From assembly GCA_905221605.1 (NCBI GenBank), contig CAJNDS010002768.1, positions 417,501 to 461,000 of the forward strand: 43,500 bases of DNA, in the 5' to 3' direction. A program made the translations under genes and the position numbers. Below, in pieces: positions 1-12,000 of the stretch. The stretch comes from Symbiodinium natans. Lineage: Eukaryota; Sar; Dinophyceae; Suessiales; Symbiodiniaceae. Position 1 is the first letter of the stretch; every line of letters starts with the position of its first letter. The notes beneath the pieces were generated by a model. It was not told the DNA's origin, did not search any database, and saw only the letters and a list, made by a program, of their open reading frames with translations.

Positions 1-2925
1 CACTTAACCCTAAACCCCAAACCCCAAACCCCAAACCCTAAACCCTAAACCCTAAACCCTAAACCCTCATGAGGGACCCTGGGGCTTGTTTAGGGGCTGT
101 TTAAGGGCTGCTTAGGGGCTAGTTTGGTGTATAGGGACTAAATAAGGTATGTGTATATCTATATATATATATATATATGTCTATATATATATATATATAT
201 AATATTATGCATATATATATATGTATATTTAAGGGTTAGATATGGGAACAAGATTAAGGGCCTTCTAGGGTTCCCTCCTTATACCCCTTAGAAAAACCCA
301 AAGAATTAGCCTTAGCTCTAAGCACTGTGCCCCGATGTTCGTTGGGCGGGGTGTAGGGTTTAGGGTGTGGGAGGGTTAGGTTTCAGGGTAACGAGTTGAG
401 GCAATCCGGAGCGCTGGAACCTGGTGTAGGGTCTATAGGGTTTAGGGCTTAGGGTTTAGGGCTTAGGCGGCAGGTGTTCCTGACCCCTTCCCAACATCCG
501 GTTCCGTAGTGTATGCCTCTATTTTCACTTGCATCGAGATCTGTCTTCCCACTTGCTCGCCGCGCACAGCATCAGCAATCAAGAACACTGAGCCCCATCA
601 ATCCTCAGCCTGAACCCTAAAACCTAAACCCTAAACCCGAAGCCCTGGAGGAGTTTATGGTGGTTTAGGGCTTGGCGTCCAAGGCAGGCGGGCTTACCTT
701 GTGGTGGGGAGTTCGAGGTATCTGAGGACGTCGGAAGCACCAGATCATTGAACACTAAGCAGATTCGGTGCGGAATGGAACCCAGAACAAACCCCCCCGC
801 CCTAAACCCTAAACCCTAAACCCTAAACCCTAAACCCTAAACCCTGAACCCTGAACCCTAAACCCTAAACCCCCCGGGTGTCTGGCAAGCTTGCCCGCGC
901 GACCTGATATCAGCCCGCGCTCCCGCTTGAGTTTCAGGAGGTTAGGGGTTTTCAGGGCCTAAACTTCCGAAACATACACCCCCAACCCCAAAACCCTAGG
1001 GTTCAGGTTGGGTTTCAGGGTTTAGGGTTTAGGGTTTAGGGTTCAGGGTTTAGGGTTTAGGGTTTAGGGTTTAGGGTTACGCATGAGGAGCCAAAGACCG
1101 TCTCAAGACGGCAGAAAAACGGAAGTGGTTCGGGATTTCAAGGCTGGTTCTTCTGGGGCTTACTTGAAGGATGGGGAACTCAGTTAATATAGGTACACAG
1201 TAGAGGTAGAAGTAAGCCTATAAACTTGAAATTCTCCGACAAAAACCCCTACTTAATCACTACTTAAATTGCAGTTGCAGGTGTTTGGTGGCCTGAAAGG
1301 CAACACCCCAACGACCCCCCACGAACGCATGTAACCCCAGAATTCTGAAACCCCAATGTCCTAAACTGTTAATTGAAACCCTTACACCCTTAAATCCCTG
1401 ACACCCTTACACCCCTAGACCCCACAACCCTTTGACGCCTGAAACCTTACACCCATAAATCCCTAAACCCTCAAACCCTACACCCCTAAACCTTGACATG
1501 TTCCCCCTTGTACAAAAAGTCCTTGATAGGGATTATACTCGGGGGTACGATAATCCCTATGAAGGATTATCATCCCAGCCTTAAACCCCTAAACCCTAAA
1601 CCCTAAACCCTAAACCCTAAACCCTAAACCCTAAACCCTAAACCCTAAACCCTAAACCCTAAACCCTACCCTAAACACCTACACTTGACAAGGCGCTTTG
1701 GCCCGGGGCTTGTCCAGGCTTCGAAGGGCTGCGCTCCTGCTTGGATTAGGGCTTAGGGTTCAGGGCTTATTTGATTTAGGGATTGGGGGGGGTGAGGGTT
1801 TGGGATTTGTAGTTAAATACAGTAGCTGTGGTGGTTCAGAATTTTTATCATAGTAATGAAGTTAATTCTTCATTTGTTATGAAAATCTTTGGGATTTGGG
1901 GCTCCAAGGTAGAGGGTCGCTTTGGCCACAGAGCCATCAACACTTTACATCTTACTCACCCGAAATCCCAGACCATACCGATATCCGCTTAAAGCAGACC
2001 TTGTTCTAGCTCTGTAGGATGACAGATATTTGTTTGGCCCGAAACCCTAAACCGTAAACCTTAAACCTAAACCCCACGGGGGGTAGCGGGTTGTTCCAGC
2101 CTTATTGAGTACTTAGGGTTCGAGTCTAGACGCGGTCTCCGCGCTGAAAGGGTGTATGACGCCGGGGCAATTAGCTGGGGTGGTTACCCTAAACCGTAAA
2201 CCCCATTTTGAAGATCTTAAGCTCTGGAACGCGTGATAAACACTTCGCGTGCGTGCATTGCAGAGGAAAGGCAGAAATCCCTAAAACCCTAAACCCTAAA
2301 CCCTTGAGTTTAACCTCCAGCATGTACACGTAACCCTAAACCATCCACCCTAGCATACAAAAGCTCTGAAAACCGAACACATGCCCTGATGCCTGAACCC
2401 TAATCCCCCCCCCCCCCCCCCAAGAGGTGCAAACCCTAAACCCTAAACCCTAAACCCTGAAGTGCGCGCAGATTTTCTCCACCGCCTCGCCTGGGGATCA
2501 GCGGCGTCGAGCGAAACATGCCCTAAGACCGAAAATCATCGCTTTCCTGAGCAGGACCTACACCCTCAATACCTAGACCCGAAACCCCAAAGCAAAAAAA
2601 AAAACCAAAAACCCTAAACCCTAGAACCCCTATACCCTAAGCTTTTTTACCCTGAACCCTAAACCCTATAAACCCAAACAAAACCTGCAACAGTCCTGCG
2701 ACCTAACGAGGCTGAGCCCAAGCCCTAAACCCTAAACCCTAAACCCTAAACCCTAAACCCTAAACCCTAAACCCTAAACCCTAAACCCTAAACCCTAAAC
2801 CCTAAACCCTAAACCCTAACCTAAACCCTAAACCCTAAACCCTAAACCCTAAACCCTAAACCCTAAACCCTAAACCCTAAACCCTAAACCCTAAACCCTA
2901 AACCCTAAACCCTAAACCCTAAACC
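1..2925. repeat. Left flank: telomere-type arrays and unassigned sequence
   Basis: Arrays: CCCTAAA 3-67, 800-875, 1582-1669, 2428-2459 and 2722-2928 (the longest, about 30 units); TTTAGGG 1005-1079. An AT microsatellite lies at 157-227 and a poly-C run at 2406-2422. The spacers can be read as short minus-strand exons with splice-like ends, for example RTRSALSGYRYGLGF before GTGAGTAAG near 1940, but nothing is recognisable. This lies downstream of the isomerase stop. Confidence 0.6.
1549..1571. repeat. Hairpin GATAATCC/GGATTATC
   Basis: Perfect 8-bp stem with a 7-nt loop, just before a CCCTAAA array. Confidence 0.6.
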
Positions 2926-2928
2926 CTA
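2722..2928 (-). repeat. CCCTAAA array, about 207 bp
   Basis: Nearly perfect heptamers with one short CCCTAAC break near 2816. It directly follows the isomerase stop codon on the minus strand. Confidence 0.97.
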
Positions 2929-3027
2929 CCTTAAAAGCTCAAGTGCCGCGAGCGCATCGTGGCCCTGGAGGTGGTCGTCGATCCCGGCCGCACGCAGTTT
3001 TTCTGCGCGCTCCCAGAAGGACCTCAG
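2926..3027 (-). CDS. Isomerase exon 18, C-terminus
   Basis: Acceptor GTTGAG|CTG. Encodes LRSFWERAEKLRAAGIDDHL then QGHDALAALELLR and a TAG stop. The stop sits on the first base run of a telomere-type array. Confidence 0.85.
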   Translation of the reverse strand: MRSFWERAEKLRAAGIDDHLQGHDALAALELLR

Positions 3028-6000
3028 CTCAACTGCTCTTCGAACCCACTTGAAGTTTTGGTTTAGGGTTTAGGGTTTAGGGTTTAGGGTTTAGGGTTTA
3101 GGGTTTAGGGTTTAGGGTTTAGGGTTTAGGGTTTAGGGTTTAGGGTTTAGGGTTTAGGGTTTAGGGTTTAGGGTTTAGGGGTTTAGGGGTTTAGGGTTTA
3201 GGGTTTAGGGTTTAGGGTTAGGGGTTTAGGGTTTAGGGTTTAGGGTTTAAGTCATCCCTCCCACAAGGTTCTCCGGACAGCTATCAAAAGAGTGGTTGGC
3301 GCAGCGCATTGCGGTCCCCTTGCAGGTTACCGGCGAAAATCGAACTTCTGACAAACCAGACCACAAGCCAACCAAAAAAAGATTGAGTTTAGAGCTTAGG
3401 TTTAATTGGGGTTTAGGGAATATAAATAGGGTTTAGGGTTTTAGGTTACACAAAAGCCCAAAAGCCCTTGTTCGGTGAGGTCGGTCTACAGTCTCGTAGG
3501 CCCTGTGCCCCAAAACCCTAGAACCCGGCGACTTTCTGCTGAGCCGGTTGAGATTTAAGGGCTTAGGGTTTCGGGTTAAGGGTCTTTCCTAACACCCTAA
3601 ACCCTAAACCCTAAACCCTAAACCCTAAACCCTAAACCCTAAACCCTAAACCCTAAACCCTAAACCCTAAACCCTAAACCCTAAACCCTAAACCCTAAAC
3701 CCTAACCCTAAACCCTAAACCCTAAACCCTAAACCTCTGAGGCTGATGGCTTGAACTTTCGGATGTTGTGCTCAGCTTCGCGCACGGGGTCCTGGAGCAA
3801 GGAAGGCTTCATCTTTAGGGCTGGGGCTGGACTAAGGGTTTAGGGTTTAGGGTTTAGGGTTTAGGGTTTAGGGTTTAGGGTTTAGGGTTTAGGGCTCGGT
3901 CTGAGAGCCCTGGACACTCCATGACTTTTGGGCCTCAAGATGACGCTTAGCAAACCCTAAACCTTATAAACCTTAAACCCTAAACCCCAAACCCTCAACC
4001 CTAGACCCTAGACCCTAAACCCTAAACCCTAAACCCTAAACCCTAAACCCTAAACCCAACGCAGGACAGCTGGAGGAGGTAGTTCACAGGTCGGTGCCTG
4101 TACGGTCATGGAATCCGTCTGTGCGAGGTACATGTGAGCAAGTACGAAGGATTATCAGCTCTAAGTACAAGTCCTAGCATGAAAGGTACTAAAAACCCTA
4201 AACCCTAAACCCTAAACCCGAAACCCTAAACCCTAAACCCTAAACCCTAAACCCTGTTTGTCTTAGGGGGAACATCCCGAAATGTGTCCTGAGCTGGTCC
4301 GAGACCCTGTGATCTTGCTCTCAACCGATCCACACGCACTGTGCCCGGTGTGACCCCCTAAACAGCCATCCCTAAACCCTAAACCCTAAGCCCTAAACCC
4401 TAAACCCTAAACCCTAAACCCTAAACCCTAAACCCTAAACCCTAAACCCTAAACCCTAAACCCTAAACCCTAAACCCTAAACCCTAGCCATGCTGGGCTT
4501 CGTTCTTCTAAACTACCTCAGCCTAAACACTGACCCCAAGCCCTAAGCCCCAAACCCTCGTCCGGCTTGGGAACAGCTTTTAGGGCGTAGGGTTTAGGGT
4601 TTAGGGTTTAGGGTTTCAGTGGCTGAAGTTCTGCGGTCCTCGTTGTGCGGGAAGGTGTCGAAATAGATGCTGCCTTTGTAGCCGATCTTTTGCAGCCAGA
4701 ACACCGTTTCCTAAGCGCAGGGATCCCACGCGCTGCAAGACAGCCTACGAAGAACGAAGCCCAGCATGGCCAGGGTTTGGGGTTTAGGGTTTAGGGTTTA
4801 GGGTTTAGGGTTTAGGGTTTAGGGTTTAGGGTTTAGGATTTTATGGGGTTTAGTGTTTCGGGCTTCGGGTCCCGCAGTTCATTGTGGGCAGCTTCGATGG
4901 CCTAGGCCTGGCCCTAAACCCCAAATCCTAAACCCTAGAACCTGCAAACCCTGCAGACGAGTTCGGTAACAGGGACGAGTTTCCATGGTTTGTGCGCTCA
5001 CCCATGACCGACGACGGCTGGATGCCTAGCTGGTGTCTTCCTGAAGATGTGGCCTGAGCGTAGAATTCGCACGATTTCAGAGCTGCCTGCAACAGCGCTT
5101 TGTTGTTCACGTCTTTGTTTCGACACGCAGTTACTTTTTGACCGAAACGCACCACGCGTTTTCGTTGCTGTTTGATGGTGCTTCGGGCATTCCGGTTGAT
5201 TTTCTGCGGGGGGGGGGGGGGGTTATGACGTCTGCCGGCCATGCTGTTTCTTCGTGCGCTTTCCATGGTTTGCGTGCTCCGCTGTTCCGAAGACCGCTGG
5301 ATGCTTAACTGGTGCCTTCCTGAAAACATGGCCTCCGCAGTAGAATTCACACAACTTCAGGGTTGCCTGCGCAGCACTCGCGAAACCCCTCGATCTCGAA
5401 ATGCCGGAAATAACCTGTTTACTTTATTTCCCTTCCCGGCACAACATACCCACAAGTGCTGGACAAAAACTCTACAAAACCATCCCTGTTCCCAAACCCG
5501 CTGGGTAAACCCTCAACCCTAAACCCTAAACCACCCAAAAAGCCCTAAACCTTCAAACCGAAAACCTCCCCCGCCCTAAAGATGGCCAAAGGGCCAAGGC
5601 GGCCGTCTCATGGACAGAGCCAAACATCAAGCCATCCTTTCCGACAGGAGGGGTTCAGGTTTAGGGTTTAGGGTTTAGGGTTTAGGGTTTAGGGTTTAGG
5701 GTTTAGGGTTTAGGGTTTAGGGTTTAGGGTTTAGGGTTTAGGGTTTAGGGTTTAGGGTTTAGGGTTGAGTGCAAGGTTTGAAGCGTAGGGCTTTGGACAC
5801 GTCGATTGCGGGATGCGCCAGTGCCCGAAGCGCACAGACTTCAGCGCTTCAACACACCTCACCCAAACCCTAAACCCTAAACCCGAAACCCGAAACCCTA
5901 AACCCTAAACCCTAAACCCTAAACCCTAAACCCTAAACCCTGAACCCTTGGGGGGTGGGGGGGGGATTCGGGTTTCCTCGACTTACGATGCTGCTCAAGT

Positions 6001-9000
6001 TGTTCACGCTGGGAAGATGACGAGCTGTCCCGATGTTGGACTATGCGTCTGGTGGTTTCGCGAAGCCTCGAAGCACAACCCTAAACCCGAAGCCCTAAAC
6101 CCTAAACCCTAAACCCTAAAACCCTAAACCCTAAACCCTAAACCCTACATCCCCTCGAGCCTGCACTTTCAGAGCCCCAAGAGCACCATGCCGCTGTGCT
6201 GAAGACCTAACGGCCTTTATGTCAAGCCTCCTTCGCCCACATGCATGGGTGGATGTCAAAAATATGGTCCCGTTTGAGGTAGGGTTTAGGGTTTAGGGTT
6301 TTAGGGTTTTAGGGTTTTAGGGTTTTAGGGTGTTAGGGTTTTAGGGTTTTAGGGTTTTAGGGTTTTAGGGTTTTAGGGTTTTAGGGTTTTAGGGTTTTAG
6401 GGTTTTAGGGTTTAGGGTTTTAGGGTTTTAGGGTTTTAGGGTTTTAGGGTTTTAGGGTTTTGAGGGTTTAGGGTTTAGGGTTTAGGGTTTAGGGTACCCT
6501 AAATATTAGGTGCCGAATTATAATCGGGATCCAAAAAGGGACCATCATGTTGACAACCACCCTTATGAACTATGCTTCTGATGAACTAGAACTCCGGGTG
6601 TTTGAGGCTTTTTGGCGTGGGCATAAGAGAGGAGTTAAGGTTTAGGGTAAGCCACCCCAAACCTGTCAAACCTTGAGCCGCTCTGCCTGCGCCCCAAGCC
6701 CTAGCCCTAAACCCTAAACCCTAAACCCTAAACCCTAAACCCTAAACCCTAAACCCTAAACCCTAAACCCTAAACCCTAAACCCCCTCCCAACACCCCCC
6801 ACAACCGCGCCTCGGCACCGAGGCGGGAGTGGCCATCATTCCTGGGCATCGGAACCCTCTACCTCCCTAAACCTTATAAACCCTAAACCCTAAACCCTAG
6901 GCTTGTTTTCAAACGTCCAGGGCGTTGGGGTGTCAGGCGGATGTCTCGTGTCACAGGGTTCCGGCCCCCGGGATGGAAGGGGTTTAGGGTTTGAGAAAAG
7001 GAGGACGGCCAGAGGTCCCAGAAGATTTCAGGGGGTTCTCAGGAAGTCCCAAAGGGGGTCGCAGAAATTCACACCCAAAAAACACACACAAAAAAAAAAA
7101 CAAAACACCAACCAAGCGCCTCCAGGACCTTGCTAAAAGCTCAAAACTTAGGGTTTAGGGTATATAGGGTTTAGGGTTTAGGGATTAGGGTTTAGGGTTT
7201 AGGGTTTAGGGTTTAGGGTTTAGGGTTTAGGGTTTAGGGGCACCTGAAGACCAGCATGCGCCTGATGGGATCGGTTTCCGGAGGGCGGTTTCGGGTTGCT
7301 CTTCAGTCCTATGCTTCAAACCTTAAACCCTAAACCCTCAACCCTAAACCCTAAACCCTCAACCCTCAACCCTAAACCCTAAACCCTAGCTATCAGGGCG
7401 ACGCAGCCCGAAGCCAGGTAACTATTCTAAACGGTAGCCCTACAAGGCTTCTGAAACCACAGCAGACCTCGTTAAAAAGCGGGGAGCCTAAAAGAGGGCG
7501 AGCCTTCTGGGACCAGGGGGTTTGGAGGGGGATTCGGGTTTTGGGGGCTTAGTACCCTAAGCCCTAAACCCTAAACCCTAAACCCTAAACCCTACACCCG
7601 AAACCCTAAACCCTACGCCCCAGACCCTAAACCCTAAACCCTGAACCCTTCAAAGTATCAGTCACGGAGCAAATGGATGCCGAAGAGCTTCCCGGCCGCC
7701 CCTCTCCACATGCTGGTCTTCAGGTGACCCTAAACCCTAAACCCTAAACCCTAAACCCTAAACCCTACATAAACCCTAAACCCTAACCCTAAAATGACGA
7801 GCTCAAGCGTCCGGGATTACACTCCAGGGTTTTCAGGGTTTAGGATTTAGGTTTTGTTCACCTGAAATCGCCAAAAGTCGGGTTTGGGGTTTGGGTTTTA
7901 TGGCTTGGGGGTTAAGGTTTAGGGCTAGCCCCTGAACCGTAAGACTCACCCTGAGACTCTGAGGCCCAGGCCCAATATTTGGATTTAGGGTTTAGGGTTT
8001 AGGGTTTGGGGTTTGGGGTTTAGGGTTTAGGGTTGGGGTTTAGGGCAAGGGGGCTAGGAATTCAGGTGACGCAGATGAAGGGGCTTCAGGATTTGCGGCT
8101 TAGGGTTTAGGGTTGAGTCTTGGTGTCTGGGGAGTTTGGAGTATGGGGCTTAGGGTTTATAGGGTTTAGGGTTTAGGGTTTAGGGTCCAGGGTTGAGGGT
8201 TTGGGGTAGCGAACGCTGTTGGATCTCAAGCCCTTCACTGACGCAATTGAAAGACAAGTACATCCTCAGCTCTGAAATCGCCGCCGGAACGACCCTAAAC
8301 CCTAGAACCCTAGAACCCTAGAACCCTAGAACCCTAGAACCCCAAACCCTAAACCCTAAACCCTAAACCCTAAACCCAAGTACCCTTGGGGTTGGGGCTC
8401 TTCAGGTTTGAGGGCTTTAGGGGTTTAGAGTTTCGGGGCGTAGGGTTCCAGACTTTGGGTTGGATCGTGTTCGGAGACCCTGCCAACTCCTTACGAAATA
8501 TAAGGGATCTACGAAAGAGCCTTAAGGGAGCAAGTTTGGGTGTAGGATAGAATCCCTAAACCCTAGAACCCTAAACCCTAAACCCTAAACCCTAAAACCT
8601 AAACCCTAAACCCTAAACCCTAAACCCTAAACCCTAAACCCTCGACGAGTACGAGCTGACATCCGTGCACGCCATGATGAAGGCAAGGTGCCAGCCATGG
8701 CTACACTTTGCGCGGGATTCTCCCCAGCCATGAGCAGATGCCCCAGATCCTCGAGCGTCGACAACCCTAAACCCTAAACCCTAAACCCCAAACCCTAAAC
8801 CCTAAACCCTAAACCCTGCAACCACTCCACAGCGTCGAAAACACCTTTGCATCAAAGTGCTGCAGCTGCTTTATCGTATCGAAACCCTAAACCCTAAACC
8901 CTAAACCCTAAACCCTAAACCCTAAACCCTAAACCCTAAACCCTAAACCCTAAACCCTAAACCCTAAACCCTAAACTTAGCCCTGGATCACAACAGCCTA

Positions 9001-12000
9001 ACCAACTGGCCCTGATGATCCCCCGCCAGAAAAGCACCAAGCTACTCTGACTGCCGTCCTAGCCCTACACAATCCCTAGCAAACAGAAAGACAGATTGGG
9101 GGCCCGGGGTCAACGAAACGGCCCTGAATGTAGGATCTAGGGCGCCGAATTTACCAAGAACGCTAAACTCCCCTCAAGTCGTACATTCATTGAACTCCCA
9201 CATTCACACAAGCCCGCACTCTCGTAGCGCTGCTTCTCCGCTCATTCCTAAAACCTGAAACCCTAGAATTTCTTTATAACTCTGACAAGCCCGCTTCACC
9301 CCAAACCCCAGAGCAGAGTTTAGAGGCGGCGTAGTGTTTCGGGTTTGGGGTTTGGGGTTTGGGGTTTGGGTTTTGGAGTTTGGGGTTTAGGGTTTATTAG
9401 GTTTAGGGATGCCATGCCCTGGGGCCACCTTAAAGCCGCCCAAGCACCAGCGTGACTCCCAAGTTGGGACGGTCCACTTGTGCCACGAACCTAGGGCGTT
9501 AAGGGCTAAGGGTTTAGGGTTTAGGGTGTCGTTTAGGGTTTGGGGTTTGGGGTTTGGGGTTTAGGGCCACGAGCCTGTGAGCAGAACCGGCAGCTGTTAG
9601 GGCTTAGGGTTTAGGGTTTAGGGTTTAGGGTTTAGGGTTTAGCAGAACAAAACCCAACCCCAAGTCACATGGACTTATATCTGCTGGCTGCACGGTGTAG
9701 CGTAGATCCGGTTCAGGGTCTGGGGTTTCGCCCTAAACCCTAAACCCTCAACCCTAAAACCCTGAACCCTAAACCCTACACCCTAAACCCTAAACTCTAA
9801 ACCCCTGGGGCCAGCCTGGCACGAAATCACGCGCACTTTTGAATTCAAGCGCTGGACTTTCTACAGGAATCCTCGCGAACGTCAACTCGAAACCCCATGT
9901 CACGTTACGCCTCTTGTCGCCAGCATTGCAGGCTTAGGGTTTAGGGTTTAGGGTTCAGGGTTCAGGGTTCAGGGTTTAGGGTTTAGGGTTTAGAGAGCAG
10001 AAGAAGAAGTGTTGCGATAATGCCATCGCGCGTAGGCTTTGGGAAAAGCAGAACCCTTGGACGTTCGTATTCTAAACCCTGAACCCTAAACGCTGCATAT
10101 GCTGAGTCAGGCAGGAGTTCGCAACCCTTGAACACCCTAAACCCTAAACCCTAAACCCTAAACCCTAAACCGTGGTTGAAGGCCTCCTAAGAAAGGGGCT
10201 TTCAGATTGAGGACTTCGGCCTGAAGGTCTGGGGTTTATGGCTTGAGGTTGAGGAGGTTGGGAAAATTTTAGGGTTTAGGGTTTAGGGTTTAGGGTTTAG
10301 GGTTTAGGGTTTAGGGTTATGCCAGCAAGCAGCAGAAGCGCCGCGCCTGTGCTCGGCACAGCCGCAAAACGGCTGATTTCGTCCTCGGCTGGCAAGCCCT
10401 CGGCTGCCTCCAACACAAAACAGCGAACCCAAAGGTTTAGGGTTTAGGGTTTAGGGTTTGGGGTTTAGGGTTTAGAGTTTAGGGTTTAGGGTTTTAGGGT
10501 TTCAGGGTAACCCCCCATACAAGCCCTGTCAAAGCCAAACCTCGCAAGCCTTAGCCTTACAACAATATGTTTTCATTTTGGGTTGCTTGACAGGACAGGA
10601 GATAAGGCACAAGAGATTCCCTAAGCCCTAAACCCTAAACCCTGAACCCTGAGCCCTAAACCCTGAACCCTAAACCCTAAACCCAGAGTAGCGGCCGTCG
10701 GCTTGAACTCAATCGACAACTTCAAGGGCCGACAGTAGGGGTGGTCAAGCGCAGCTCCTGAGACTGAGGGCGTCCATTTAGAGTTTAGGTTTAGGGTTTA
10801 GGGTTTAAGGTTTAGGGTTTAGGGTTTAGGGTTGGGGTTTAGGGTTTAGGGTTTACGATTTAGGGTTATTAGACCCCAAATCCTCTCCCGAGGAACAAAA
10901 ACTCTGAACCTTGAGCCCGAAGCTAAGGTCAACTGTTGCTAGTTTAGGATTTCCTTGGGGTAGCGACATGGTCCCTTACTATGCGGTCTTAATTGAGGAA
11001 CCCTTATAAACCCCCTTTTCGACCCTACAAACCCAAAGGGAACCCTTTGGAGAAGGGAAGGGGCCAGGGGCCATATGAAGGGACCCATGTAGCCTTAAAC
11101 CCTAAACCTAAACCCTAACCTCTAAGCCCTAAGCCCTAAGCCCTAAGCCCTAAACCCTAAACCCTGAACCCTAGTTGAGGGCTCCCAGCCTCTAGGGCTT
11201 CTGACTCAGAGGTTCCAAAGTGTAAAGCATCCTTAAGCAGTAGAAGTGTGTTGAACCTCAACTCCCAACCTCCTCCTCCTCCTCCTCCTCCCCCTCCTCC
11301 TCCCCACCCTTCCCCCCTTCCCTGTTTTCTAGGGCTTAGCTTCGGGTTGTTTAAGGTTTAGGGTTTAGGGTTTAGGGTTTAGGGCTTAGGGTTTAGGGTT
11401 TAGGGCTTAGGGCTTAGGGCTTCGCCTCCCTTCCCCTTCCCCTTTCCCTTCCATCTCCCCCCCCCTCCCTCCACCAACTGGGTGCCAAACACAAAACCAC
11501 TTAGAAGGCCACTTTCCAAGAATGGCCGCTTTTGACGAGAGCCTCAGGGGCCTCCCTGAACCTCAAACCACAACCCTGCATGCTGAAGATCCCTCTAAGC
11601 CCTAAACCCTAAGCCCTAAACCCTGAACCCTAAACCCTAAACCCTAAACCCTAAACCTGGTAAACTTCTTCGGAGCTGCGAAACGAGGCAATGCTGCGGG
11701 ACCAGAGGGCAGGGTAGTCAACCTGGAAGGCATAGTCGTAGCCATCCGTCTGGGGCCACACCTCAACGGCTTCACGGGTTTAGGGTTTAGGGTTTAGGGT
11801 TTAGGGTTTAGGGTTTGGGGTTTAGGGTTTAGGGTTTAGGCTTTAGGGTTTAGGGTTTAGGGGCCGGGCATGCAAGAGTCAGCATCAAGCGCCCCGACAC
11901 CCCTGAACCCTAAGGACCCTAGACCCGAAGTCTTGGGTTTAGGGTTTAGGGTTTAGGGTTTAGGGTTTAGGGTTTAGGGTTTAGGGTTTAGGGTTTAGGG

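Noticed and set aside
1-67. A true chromosome end
   Set aside because: The array is short and variable, and identical arrays occur throughout the window; nothing marks position 1 as a terminus.
3286-3362. tRNA-like segment with GTGGTTGGCGCAGC
   Set aside because: No acceptor stem, no proper T-loop and no clear cloverleaf.
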